DNA from: Candidatus Daviesbacteria bacterium | GTDB lineage: Bacteria; Patescibacteriota; Microgenomatia; Daviesbacterales; UBA10151 | Assembly: GCA_030699125.1 (NCBI GenBank) | Contig: JAUYKM010000008.1 | Coordinates: 1 to 45,516 of the forward strand | Reading direction: 5' to 3' | Length of the DNA: 45,516 nucleotides | The notes under the pieces: model-generated | Seen by the model: the letters and a program-made list of their open reading frames with translations, nothing else | What the model was told of the DNA's origin: nothing | The model's database searches: none | Position numbers and translations under genes: made by a program | Shown here: positions 20,500 to 27,760 of the stretch, one piece after another | How the letters are laid out: the number at the start of each line of letters is the position of its first letter | How positions within the stretch are numbered: the stretch's first letter is position 1

Positions 20500-21516
20500 A
20501 TGTTCGGTCTCTCCAAACGCATCGGTATTGATTTAGGTACTGCCAACTCCCTGGTTTACTTAGGTGGACAAGGCATAGTTCTTAATGAACCAACGGTAGT
20601 GGCTGTAACTACCGATGATAATAGGGTGCTGGCTGTTGGCAAGGAGGCCAAAGAAATGTTAGGAAGAACTCCCGGCAATATTTATGCTTCCCGTCCTATG
20701 AGAGAAGGAGTGATTGCTGACTATGTTATTACTGAGGCAATGATCCGTTTCTTTTTAGATAAAGTTTGTGGCTCTTCCAGATTATTCAAACCGGAAGTGA
20801 TGATTTGTGCTCCTGCTGGAGTTACATCAGTGGAAAAAAGAGCTATACTTGATGCCACTTTATCTGCCGGAGCTAAAACTGCTTTTTTAATTGATGAGCC
20901 CTTAGCTGCAGCTATTGGAGCTAAAATCCCCATTGCCAATCCTTCCGGGAATATGATTGTGGATATTGGGGGAGGTACTACTGAGGCGGCAGTCATCTGC
21001 TTGGGAGGAGTGGTGGTACATTCATCTGTAAGAGTAGGCGGCAATAAGATTGATGAGGCTATCCAAGCCTGGGTCCGCAAAAAGCACAACCTGATTATTG
21101 GAGAGCGGATGGCCGAGGATGTCAAGATAAATATTGGTTCTGCCACTCATCTTAAACCTTCAGAGATGGAAAAAATTGAAGTAAGAGGAAGAGATGCTTT
21201 CAGTGGTCTACCCAGGACAATTGAAATCTCCTCGGATGAAGTAACAGAAGCTATCTCTGATGTAGTAAAAAAAATAGAGGGAGCTGTGAAAGGAGTTTTA
21301 GAACAGGTTCCTCCGGAGCTTGCTTCGGATATTATTGATAAAGGAATTGTATTGAGCGGAGGAACATCGCTTTTGAGGAATCTGGATAAACATTTGACAG
21401 ATTCTGTAGGAGTACCGGTGGCCCTGGCAGAAAACCCGTTACTTTGTGTAGTTTTAGGCACAGGAATTGCGTTAGAGAATCTGGATCTGTACAAAAGATC
21501 GGTTAGTAAACGATAA
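20500..21516 (+). CDS. mreB: Rod-shape-determining actin-like protein
   Basis: The 338-residue protein has the actin-fold phosphate loops RIGIDLGTANSLVYL and NMIVDIGGGTTEAAVI, and the adenosine loop VLSGGTSLLRNLDKHL. These are the MreB signatures, and the length is normal. It polymerises under the membrane to guide wall synthesis. No mreC or mreD follows; two glycosyltransferases do instead. PBP1A elsewhere in the window is a likely partner in the same process. Confidence 0.95.
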   Translation: MFGLSKRIGIDLGTANSLVYLGGQGIVLNEPTVVAVTTDDNRVLAVGKEAKEMLGRTPGNIYASRPMREGVIADYVITEAMIRFFLDKVCGSSRLFKPEVMICAPAGVTSVEKRAILDATLSAGAKTAFLIDEPLAAAIGAKIPIANPSGNMIVDIGGGTTEAAVICLGGVVVHSSVRVGGNKIDEAIQAWVRKKHNLIIGERMAEDVKINIGSATHLKPSEMEKIEVRGRDAFSGLPRTIEISSDEVTEAISDVVKKIEGAVKGVLEQVPPELASDIIDKGIVLSGGTSLLRNLDKHLTDSVGVPVALAENPLLCVVLGTGIALENLDLYKRSVSKR

Positions 21517-21523
21517 TATCTTC

Positions 21524-22648
21524 ATGAAGGTGGGTTTTGACGGATCACGAGCTTTTGTAGAAAAAAGAACCGGCACGGAAAACTATTCTTTTCAGTTGCT
21601 TAATGCTCTTTCTAAGATTGATAAGAAAAATCAATATATTGTTTATGTTCGCAACACGTCTACTACCCCTTACTTATCATCAAATTTCCTTTTCAAGGAG
21701 ATTCGGTGGCCTATGTTGTGGACACAAGCGGGATTGGCTCTGCAAACTTTCAGGGATAAACTAGATGTGCTTTTTGTGCCGGCACATACCTTGCCAATAA
21801 TTAAAAAGCCAGGGTTGAAAACCGTGGTGACTGTACACGATCTGGGTTCGGAATATCTGCCCTCAATGCACCAATTTAAACAGAGAATTTACTTAAGTTT
21901 CATGCAAAGATATCAGCTAAATACTGCTACCAAAATCATTGCAGTTTCAAAAGCAACTAAAGATGATTTAATACGAAAAATAGGAATTAATCCAAAAAAT
22001 GTTACAGTAATATATGAAGGGTACAATAAAGATATATTTAGACATATTTCGTCCAAAGGCCGATCGTCCTTTGGACGAAATATTTTGAGACAGTATGATT
22101 TAAAACCAGGAAGTTACTTTCTGTTTGTGGGAACGGTTCAGCCCAGAAAAAATCTGGAAAGGGTGATCATAGCCTCCAGCTATCAGCTATCAGCTATCAG
22201 CTTAGTCATTGTTGGACGAGAAGGTTGGCTTTCTGATGAGATCTACAAACTGCCCAAAAAAATGGGAATAGAAAAGAAGGTTAAGTTTCTCGGTTACGTG
22301 CCTGAAAAGGATCTGCCAGCCTTATACTCCGGTGCCATAGCTCTAGTTTCCCCCTCTCTTTTTGAAGGTTTTGGCCTGCCAATTCTGGAGGCTCAAGCCT
22401 GTGGTTGTCCGGTTGTTACTTCAAATTTGTCAAGCATGCCGGAAGTGGCTGGTCCGCCAGCTGGCGGAGGAGCTATTTTGGTAAATCCGTATGATGTAGA
22501 AGATATTACTCGTGCTATGATAAGGGTAAAGGGGAAAGCGGAAAGAGAGAGGTTGATAAAAAGAGGGTTTGAAAATATTAAGAGATTCAGTTGGGAAAAA
22601 TGCGCCAGGGAGACGGTAAAGATATTAGAAGATGTCTCTAAACAATGA
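21524..22648 (+). CDS. GT4-family glycosyltransferase with three in-frame repeat insertions
   Basis: The GT-B fold protein has the GT4 donor-site signature SPSLFEGFGLPILEAQACGC and the Rossmann-like FLFVGTVQPRKNLERV. It would transfer a sugar from a nucleotide donor to an envelope glycan. It starts 7 nt after mreB. Three repeat sequences are read through in frame: 22044-22083 (adds ISSKGRSSFGRNI), 22178-22202 (adds SYQLSAIS) and 22453-22468 (adds GPPAGG, where homologues read GDA). All three sit in loop positions and the catalytic signature is intact. Confidence 0.92.
   Translation: MKVGFDGSRAFVEKRTGTENYSFQLLNALSKIDKKNQYIVYVRNTSTTPYLSSNFLFKEIRWPMLWTQAGLALQTFRDKLDVLFVPAHTLPIIKKPGLKTVVTVHDLGSEYLPSMHQFKQRIYLSFMQRYQLNTATKIIAVSKATKDDLIRKIGINPKNVTVIYEGYNKDIFRHISSKGRSSFGRNILRQYDLKPGSYFLFVGTVQPRKNLERVIIASSYQLSAISLVIVGREGWLSDEIYKLPKKMGIEKKVKFLGYVPEKDLPALYSGAIALVSPSLFEGFGLPILEAQACGCPVVTSNLSSMPEVAGPPAGGGAILVNPYDVEDITRAMIRVKGKAERERLIKRGFENIKRFSWEKCARETVKILEDVSKQ
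22044..22083. repeat. 16-bp perfect inverted repeat inside the GT4 gene
   Basis: ATATTTCGTCCAAAGG (22044-22059) and its exact complement (22068-22083) flank an 8-nt loop. The coding frame stays open through it. Confidence 0.8.
22178..22202. repeat. 7-bp tandem repeat (AGCTATC) inside the GT4 gene
   Basis: Three full copies of AGCTATC plus AGCT lie between the sequences for KNLERVI and LVIVG. Since 7 is not a multiple of 3, each copy is read in a different frame. Confidence 0.8.
22453..22468. repeat. 16-bp perfect palindrome TCCGCCAGCTGGCGGA inside the GT4 gene
   Basis: The palindrome encodes part of GPPAGGG next to the donor-binding region. A near copy lies in the dockerin gene at 26544 and a shorter one in rplA. 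Confidence 0.75.
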
Positions 22649-22732
22649 GTTTCTATGAATATCTACCGCATTTCCATGAGTATTCGCAAATGATACACAG
22701 TAGATATACAAGAGGAATACAGTTGTAGTTAC

Positions 22733-23464
22733 ATGAAAAAATTTATACTCGGTATAAAAATAGACGACATTACCATGAACCAAGCCCTAGAAAAAGTGGA
22801 GGGTTGGTTAAATGGGCAAGAGAAACGCTATATTGTGACCCCAAATCCGGAAATTGTAGTAATGGCCCAGACTGATGAGGAATTAAGAAGAATCATCAAC
22901 CAAGCTGATCTTTCTATCCCGGATGGCAAGGGTTTAAGACTTTCAGGTGATATAGTTTGTAATATTCCCGGAATAGACTTAATGGAGGCGCTTATAAAAA
23001 AGGCCTCAGAAAATGGCTTTACAGTAGGCCTTTTAGGAGGTAGAGATAAGGTAGCAGAATTGGCCTCTGAGCGCTTACAAAAAAAGTATCCAAAACTAAA
23101 GGTAGCATTTGCCAAATCCGGTGGAGAAGTTGGTCTGGATGGAACTATGTCTACCAATCCTTCGACTCCGCTCAGGGCAGGCTACCAACTACCAACTACA
23201 AAACTACTCTTTGTAGCTTTTGGTCCTCCCAAGCAGGAAAAATGGATTGCTAAAAATATTAATAAAATAGATGTAGGAGTGGTCATGTCAGTAGGCGGGG
23301 CTTTTGATTATTTATCCCATTCAATACCCAGAGCACCCAAACTCTTAAGAAACTTAAATTTGGAATGGTTATTTAGATTAATCATCCAGCCCTGGAGAAT
23401 TAAGAGACAATTGGCATTATTAAAATATCTTTGGCTTCTTGGCACTTTTAATAAAAAGGGATAA
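22733..23464 (+). CDS. WecG/TagA/CpsF (GT26) glycosyltransferase
   Basis: The 243-residue protein has the GT26 signatures: TPNPEIVVMAQTDEELR, ADLSIPDGKGLRL, and LFVAFGPPKQEKWIAKN, followed by VGGAFDYLS. The family adds ManNAc or a similar sugar to a lipid-linked carrier in wall polymer synthesis. A stretch at 23158-23206 encodes NPSTPLRAGYQLPTTKL just before the LFVAFG strand. It consists of CCTTCGACTCCGCTCAGGG plus TACCAAC words, and looks like an in-frame repeat insertion. Together with the GT4 gene it points to an envelope glycan pathway. Confidence 0.92.
   Translation: MKKFILGIKIDDITMNQALEKVEGWLNGQEKRYIVTPNPEIVVMAQTDEELRRIINQADLSIPDGKGLRLSGDIVCNIPGIDLMEALIKKASENGFTVGLLGGRDKVAELASERLQKKYPKLKVAFAKSGGEVGLDGTMSTNPSTPLRAGYQLPTTKLLFVAFGPPKQEKWIAKNINKIDVGVVMSVGGAFDYLSHSIPRAPKLLRNLNLEWLFRLIIQPWRIKRQLALLKYLWLLGTFNKKG
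23158..23206. repeat. In-frame repeat insertion in the GT26 gene
   Basis: CCTTCGACTCCGCTCAGGG is a word seen elsewhere here (17198, 18255, 24800). It is joined to TACCAACTACCAACTACAAA, a short word repeat. Both are coding. Confidence 0.65.
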
Positions 23465-23469
23465 AATTT

Positions 23470-23531
23470 CTATATTCCAGCTTCTAGTCTCAAAATACCA
23501 TCTTCCATCTTCTACCATCTATCGTCTAATA
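23470..23531. repeat. Word-repeat array (CCATCTTCTACCATC type)
   Basis: TACCATCTTCCATCTTCTACCATCTATCG fills the spacer between the GT26 and cupin genes. The same words occur inverted in the nusG extension. Confidence 0.65.
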
Positions 23532-23538
23532 TGAATTT

Positions 23539-24045
23539 ATGGTCATAAAAAGAACGCATAAACAATTAGAAGGATATCTGATGGAGCCCAAAGCAAAAGG
23601 GATTGAGGAGCCCTACTTTGTTATAAAAGTTGATGAACAATCTATCTTTGTTATTTCTCCCGGTCAAAATGGATTGGAATACAATAAAAGCGAAGGATTT
23701 GCCAGCTCTTATCCCGGAGTACAAAATTTTCATTGTCTTTATGGCCAAGGAATCTTACTGTTACAAAGAAATGATGAAAAAGGTGAGTCCAAAGAGTTTA
23801 AGGTGATCACCTTAAATCCTGGGAAACAAGTAACAATCCCCAGTGGTTGGGTATCTGCTCTGGCCAATATCGGAAAATCATTTTTGGTAATTTTGGCAAG
23901 CCCGGATGTGGAAGAGGAATACCAGGATCGATCACAAGTTAAAGAGAAAAAAGGGTTGGCCTATTATATAATAGAAAGAAAAGGTGAGGTAGCTTTTGAA
24001 CAAAATCCCAATTACTCACATCCTCCGCAGATCACCACAGAATAA
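23539..24045 (+). CDS. Cupin-fold protein resembling archaeal-type phosphoglucose isomerase
   Basis: The 168-residue protein has the strand pattern of a single cupin: VQNFHCLYGQGILLLQ, a turn, then TLNPGKQVTIPSGWVSALAN and SFLVILASP. The ending LAYYIIERKGEVAFEQNPNY follows the layout of cupin-type glucose-6-phosphate isomerases. The metal-binding HxH...E...H set of active cupins is mostly missing (only FH in the first motif), so it may not be an enzyme. Family is a layout-based guess. Confidence 0.5.
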   Translation: MVIKRTHKQLEGYLMEPKAKGIEEPYFVIKVDEQSIFVISPGQNGLEYNKSEGFASSYPGVQNFHCLYGQGILLLQRNDEKGESKEFKVITLNPGKQVTIPSGWVSALANIGKSFLVILASPDVEEEYQDRSQVKEKKGLAYYIIERKGEVAFEQNPNYSHPPQITTE

Positions 24046-24046
24046 T

Positions 24047-24283
24047 TTAGTATGAAGATGGAGTAGGTGATTCGACCGATGGTGTCTTCTGTGTTATTCC
24101 TAACAACCATAGCACTGCTTCTTTCTTATACCTGCGATCTCCTCTAGAATTAATCCTGATAGCCGGCAGTTTACCTCTTTTACCCCAGCGCTTAATGGTT
24201 AATGGAGAAACTCTTAAAATTTCTGCCACCTCTTTGACAGTTAGAAGATCGGGTAATGACTCAAGTGATAGTTTATCTGCCAT
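24047..24283 (-). CDS. Small excisionase/MerR-type HTH protein
   Basis: The 78-residue protein is little more than one winged HTH (LTVKEVAEILRVSPLTIKRW, then GKRGKLPAIRINSRGDRRY). It belongs to the xis/BldC/HTH_17 type and is related in fold to the HTH of the fibre protein at 1-2689. It probably binds DNA as a regulator. The C-terminal tail is short and Pro/Ser-rich. It lies just downstream of rplL on the same strand. Confidence 0.8.
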   Translation of the reverse strand: MADKLSLESLPDLLTVKEVAEILRVSPLTIKRWGKRGKLPAIRINSRGDRRYKKEAVLWLLGITQKTPSVESPTPSSY

Positions 24284-24332
24284 TCTAACTCAATGTATAT
24301 CACAACAAAACATAGAGTGTCAATAGTCCAAA

Positions 24333-24417
24333 TGGAACTAGGAGTTAAGAACTAGGAGCTAGGAGGTTAGAATGGAAAAAATCCTAGTTCCTCCGACCTA
24401 GTTCCTAATTCCTACTG
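24333..24417. repeat. Palindromic word-repeat array (AACTAGGAGCTAGG type)
   Basis: GGAACTAGGAGTTAAGAACTAGG and related words on the left are mirrored by CCTAGTTCC and CCTAATTCC words on the right. It fills the spacer between rplL and the HTH gene and could fold into a long hairpin after rplL. Confidence 0.75.
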
Positions 24418-25035
24418 TAATTCTACTGTTGCACCTGCGGCTGTTAACTTAGTTTTAGCCTCTTCTGCTGTAGTTTTATTTACAGATTCCAGTACTGGTT
24501 TTGGAGCGGCTTCTACCAAATCTTTGGCTTCTTTTAAACCTAAGGTTGGTACCAGTTCCCTCACAGCTTTAATAACTGCAATTTTATTTGCGCCTGAGGC
24601 GGTAAGAATAACATTAAAGGTGGTTTTTTCCTCAACCACTTCACCTGTTGCAGCTGTTCCGGCTCCTGCTGCAGCTACTGCTACTGGAGCTTGAGCTGAA
24701 ACACCAAATCTATCTTCTAGGGCATGAACTAAATCAGCCAGTTCTAAAACTGATAATTTCTCAATCTGTTCAATGATTTTTTCTAAACTAGCTGAAATAC
24801 TTCGACTTCGCTCAGTATCTTCGACTGGTTTAGGTGCAGCCTTAGGTTCAACTGGAGCCTCTTCTCTGATTGCTTTAGCTGGTGTAGCTTCTTTAACCTC
24901 CTCTGCAGCTTCTTTTACTTCTTCCGCAGCTTCTTCAGCCTTTTCAGCTGATTTCTTTGCTTCCTCTGCAGCTTCAGTTGCTTGTTCTACAGCCTCCTCT
25001 GCTTTTTCTTCTACTTTTTGTGTATTGTCTGTCAT
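24412..25035 (-). CDS. rplL: Ribosomal protein L7/L12 with an 83-residue N-terminal extension
   Basis: Residues from about 84 on are a complete L12: dimerisation domain ([20 protein letters not shown]), Ala/Gly hinge, and the factor-binding C-terminal domain ([20 protein letters not shown]). The usual length is 120-130 residues; here it is 207. The first 83 residues are an E/A/K-rich repeat such as [15 protein letters not shown] that should form a long charged helix. The codons for DTERSRS at its end match the CTTCGACTTCGCTCAG repeat word. No other start codon exists between ATG at 25035 and the conserved domain, so the extension seems to be translated. Confidence 0.95.
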   Translation of the reverse strand: MTDNTQKVEEKAEEAVEQATEAAEEAKKSAEKAEEAAEEVKEAAEEVKEATPAKAIREEAPVEPKAAPKPVEDTERSRSISASLEKIIEQIEKLSVLELADLVHALEDRFGVSAQAPVAVAAAGAGTAATGEVVEEKTTFNVILTASGANKIAVIKAVRELVPTLGLKEAKDLVEAAPKPVLESVNKTTAEEAKTKLTAAGATVELQ

Positions 25036-25043
25036 GACTATTT

Positions 25044-25126
25044 GTCATTCTGAGCGATTAGCGAAGAATCTCTGACGAATGTCAGTCCCGCATTCGCGGG
25101 AGATCCTTCACTACGTTCAGGATGAC
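25044..25126. repeat. Palindromic element between rplJ and rplL
   Basis: The 83-bp unit has imperfect inverted ends (GTCATTCTGAGCGATTAGCG and the complement of the TTCACTACGTTCAGGATGAC end). Inside are two hairpins: CTGACGAATGTCAG and CCCGCATTCGCGGG. It supplies the last codons and the stop of rplJ. The GTCATTCTGAGCGAAG... family is widespread in uncultivated bacteria as far as I recall. Confidence 0.8.
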
Positions 25127-25656
25127 GCTTGCGCGTCACCTCCCCTCTGTTTTTGAATCTCACTTAAGGCATATACCAAATTGCGTAAATTTCCCTGCAA
25201 AACTGATACCATACCCTGCAGTGGAGCAACCAGAACTCCCACAGTTTGACCTCTTAGCTCATCTTTAGTTGGAAGCTGAGCAAGCTGAATGACTCTTGTT
25301 TCATCCAGCGCCTCAGTTCCTAAAAAGCCCATTTTAATTTTACCCAGGGTGGCATCTTTTAAAGTTTTCACCAGAAACTTAATAGGAGAAATTTCATCAT
25401 CATAGGCAAATAAAGTGGCAGTAGGGTTTTGGTAGGTGGTGGGCGGGAGCGAGTACTGTTTGGGCATGGCCAGTTTAAGAAGAGTATTTTTAGTAATAGT
25501 AAATTCGGCATTCTGATCCCTCAGCTGGTTTCTTAAATCAGATAGCTGTTTCATATTCAAGCCTTTATAATCAGCAAAAACCACAGCCTTGGCCCGGCCT
25601 AGTTTTTCCTGCAATTTTTGTACTAAATCTTGCTTTTCAGCTCTTGTTTTTGCCAT
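25117..25656 (-). CDS. rplJ: Ribosomal protein L10
   Basis: L10 anchors L12 dimers to the ribosome stalk. The 179-residue protein is recognised by KAVVFADYKGLNMKQLSDLR and ITKNTLLKLAM. The C-terminal helix that binds L12 is present. The final DAQASS and the stop come from the palindromic element at 25044-25126. The ATG lies 7 nt after a GC-rich hairpin whose 3' arm holds the Shine-Dalgarno GAGG, so initiation is probably controlled. Confidence 0.95.
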   Translation of the reverse strand: MAKTRAEKQDLVQKLQEKLGRAKAVVFADYKGLNMKQLSDLRNQLRDQNAEFTITKNTLLKLAMPKQYSLPPTTYQNPTATLFAYDDEISPIKFLVKTLKDATLGKIKMGFLGTEALDETRVIQLAQLPTKDELRGQTVGVLVAPLQGMVSVLQGNLRNLVYALSEIQKQRGGDAQASS

Positions 25657-25679
25657 TAAAAAACCTCGCTTAAGCGAGG
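25657..25679 (-). promoter_or_regulatory. Terminator-like hairpin sequestering the rplJ Shine-Dalgarno
   Basis: On the minus strand CCTCGCTTAAGCGAGG (25679-25664) is a perfect 16-bp palindrome followed at once by TTTTTT and then AATG of rplJ. Its 3' arm ends in GCGAGG, the only Shine-Dalgarno-like sequence. It could stop transcription or hide the ribosome site. L10 leader autoregulation is known in bacteria, but with a different structure. Confidence 0.65.
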
Positions 25680-25684
25680 ATAAT

Positions 25685-25757
25685 AGTCGTCAGTCTTCAG
25701 CTGTCAGCTATCAGACGGATATGTCTGATGACTGATGACTGAAAGCTGATAGCTTTT
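25685..25757. repeat. Palindromic word-repeat array (CAGCTATCAG/CTGATAGC type)
   Basis: TCAGCTGTCAGCTATCAGAC is mirrored by GTCTGATGACTGATGACTG and AAAGCTGATAGC. It lies in the rplJ leader, upstream of the hairpin. Confidence 0.75.
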
Positions 25758-25841
25758 CATTCGCCTCGGTAGGATTTAATCTTGTACCTACTGTCTTTAG
25801 CCATACTATTCTAACTTAGAATAATCTGATTTGTCAATCAC

Positions 25842-26726
25842 TCACTGCGGTACCCAAATCCAATAACCTCCAGTAGCTGATGGGGTAGCATCATTCACTC
25901 CACCTGTGGGAGAGGCAGACGGAGTTGGAAGTGGTGAAGTCCAGGCTCCAGAATCTCCGCTTTTGCCAAAGTTTTTAATGATATAACCAATATCTAAAAT
26001 ATTAATGATGCCATCTTTATTAAAATCAACATTTTCATTCCAGTTTCCGCTATCTTCAGTTGAGCCCAGAGCAATTTGGCCAATGGAATAATCTGCAGAA
26101 TTGACTACATTATCTTCATTCAGATCTCCATTAAGCAGTAAGATAGCATCACCATTATTTAAGGTGGAAACAGTGGGGGTCATTACAAAAGCTGAGGAGG
26201 TGGCAATCTGAGAAGGGCCCTTTAAGAGAGCAGAATAAGTTGTTCCTGAGGTTAACCCGGCCAAAGATATATTGCTAAATTCACCTGATGAGGGTATATC
26301 AACAGTGAAACTTAACACAAAAGTGGGATTGGTGCCAATTGTGCCCTCAGCAATCCCTATAAACATTCTACTTGATTGGTTATTCTCCGGTCTTCCTTCC
26401 AGTTTAACTTTGAAAGAAAGGGTAGGTCCAAATGAAGTGGCGGTGGTGGGTGTAGCTTCAGGCTCATCAGAGGATTCATCCAAAGTGACATCTTCTAATA
26501 AATCAGTCGGGCTAGTTAAAATACTGGTGGGTCGTGAGGTAGATCCGCCAACTGGCGGAGGGCTGGGGGAGGAGGTGATGGGTTTATTTTCTATAACTGG
26601 TGTAGATTCCACATCGGAAGTAGGTGCAGTTGATGATTCAGACAAAAAATAGGCTCCCAAAGGGATGGATAAGATAATAAAGATATAAATACCCAGTATG
26701 AGTCTTTGTCTAAGTGAGGAAAACAT
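25842..26726 (-). CDS. Exported dockerin-like repeat protein
   Basis: The 294-residue protein has an N-terminal membrane anchor (about residues 9-28), a Ser/Thr/Pro-rich linker, and a beta-rich middle. It has two calcium-loop repeats of dockerin type: DLNEDNVVNSADYSIGQIAL and DFNKDGIINILDIGYIIKNF. A Pro-rich tail ends in WIWVPQ. Dockerins bind cohesins, but none is visible here. An in-frame TCCGCCAACTGGCGGA (26544-26559) encodes PPVGG in the linker. It separates rplA from rplJ. Confidence 0.8.
   Translation of the reverse strand: MFSSLRQRLILGIYIFIILSIPLGAYFLSESSTAPTSDVESTPVIENKPITSSPSPPPVGGSTSRPTSILTSPTDLLEDVTLDESSDEPEATPTTATSFGPTLSFKVKLEGRPENNQSSRMFIGIAEGTIGTNPTFVLSFTVDIPSSGEFSNISLAGLTSGTTYSALLKGPSQIATSSAFVMTPTVSTLNNGDAILLLNGDLNEDNVVNSADYSIGQIALGSTEDSGNWNENVDFNKDGIINILDIGYIIKNFGKSGDSGAWTSPLPTPSASPTGGVNDATPSATGGYWIWVPQ
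26544..26559. repeat. TCCGCCAACTGGCGGA word in the dockerin gene
   Basis: Seven-base arms TCCGCCA/TGGCGGA around AC. It is nearly identical to the palindrome in the GT4 gene at 22453. Confidence 0.7.
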
Positions 26727-26734
26727 AAAACTAT

Positions 26735-26762
26735 ATTATAGTGTAATATTAAGTCTTAACAA
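26735..26762 (-). promoter_or_regulatory. Promoter of the dockerin-like gene
   Basis: On the minus strand TTGTTA (26762-26757), a 16-bp spacer and TATAAT (26740-26735) lie 8 nt before the ATG at 26726. The -35 overlaps the start of the divergent gene at 26762. Confidence 0.6.
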
Positions 26763-27760
26763 TGACAACTAAGACTATCCTAAAAATTGTCTTTAATACT
26801 TTCTTAGGGTTGGTTTTGATCTATATTTGGCTGCAATTTGTTGATGTAGAAGAAATTGTGGCCACTATATCTCAAGTTAATATTCCGGTATTGATGATTG
26901 TATTTGTTTTTATGCTGGCCTCACCGGTTGCTAGGGCTGTTAGATTAAAAATCTTTTTGTCCGAAATTAAGGATATTAAACTTACAAATTTAATTTTTTT
27001 AAATGGAGTAGCGATGATGCTCAATTTCTTTATTCCTATCAGAGCAGGAGAGATTGTTAAGGGAATCTACCTTCATACCAATTATGGTTTGAGTATGGGT
27101 AAAGCTGTTATTTGGGTATTTTTGGATAGATTTTTGGATTTTCTGGTGGTCTTACTTTTGGCAGCTATATTAATGCTTTTTGTCCCAACCACTCTTAGTA
27201 TAACGTTTATAATAATTATAACTATTATATTAGTGGTGGCTTTATTATCAGCCTACATTGCCATATTCCAAGTAACTTTTTCTAAAAAAATAGTCAATTT
27301 TTTGAGTCTTCTCTTAATAGAACGACATATTAAGATATATTTCGAGAGATTTAGTCACTTCATTTTAGACTCCTTTTCCATTTTGAAAAGATCTCCTAAG
27401 GATTTAAGCCTAATGGGTGGAGTGACGGTACTATCATACGCAGCTGATGCTTCTATTTGGTATTTTACTTTTAAAGCGTTAGGGTTTAATCAGGATTTTA
27501 TAAGGATGTATTTAGGGCAGATACTTTCTGCCCTAACTTATCTAATTCCGGCAGCACCCGGATATGTGGGATCTGCAGAGGCCTCCGGAACTTTAATATT
27601 ATCTGGAGTATTTGGTATAGACACTAATCTTTCATCTGCCATGATTGTACTGTTTCATATTTTATCTGCTTTATTTATATTAATTTTTGGATTGGTATCT
27701 GTTTTTAATTTAAAAATGAATTTGGGAGTAGTACTTAAGAAAGCCTTAAATAGAAGATAA
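26762..27760 (+). CDS. Polytopic membrane protein of the LPG synthase TM/UPF0104 flippase-like family
   Basis: The 332-residue protein has about 8 membrane helices. Its family marks include NFFIPIRAGEIVKGIYL and IWVFLDRFLDFLVVLLLA near the middle, and YLIPAAPGYVGSAEASGTLI near the end. This matches the UPF0104/YbhN-like lysylphosphatidylglycerol synthase membrane domain, without the catalytic C-terminal domain. A lipid flippase or carrier role is likely but not certain. It lies on the opposite strand within the ribosomal protein block and overlaps the end of rplA by 15 bp. Confidence 0.8.
   Translation: MTTKTILKIVFNTFLGLVLIYIWLQFVDVEEIVATISQVNIPVLMIVFVFMLASPVARAVRLKIFLSEIKDIKLTNLIFLNGVAMMLNFFIPIRAGEIVKGIYLHTNYGLSMGKAVIWVFLDRFLDFLVVLLLAAILMLFVPTTLSITFIIIITIILVVALLSAYIAIFQVTFSKKIVNFLSLLLIERHIKIYFERFSHFILDSFSILKRSPKDLSLMGGVTVLSYAADASIWYFTFKALGFNQDFIRMYLGQILSALTYLIPAAPGYVGSAEASGTLILSGVFGIDTNLSSAMIVLFHILSALFILIFGLVSVFNLKMNLGVVLKKALNRR

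Noticed and set aside
13690-25757. CRISPR array
   Set aside because: The repeats are short, degenerate and unspaced, with no unique spacers and no cas genes in the window.
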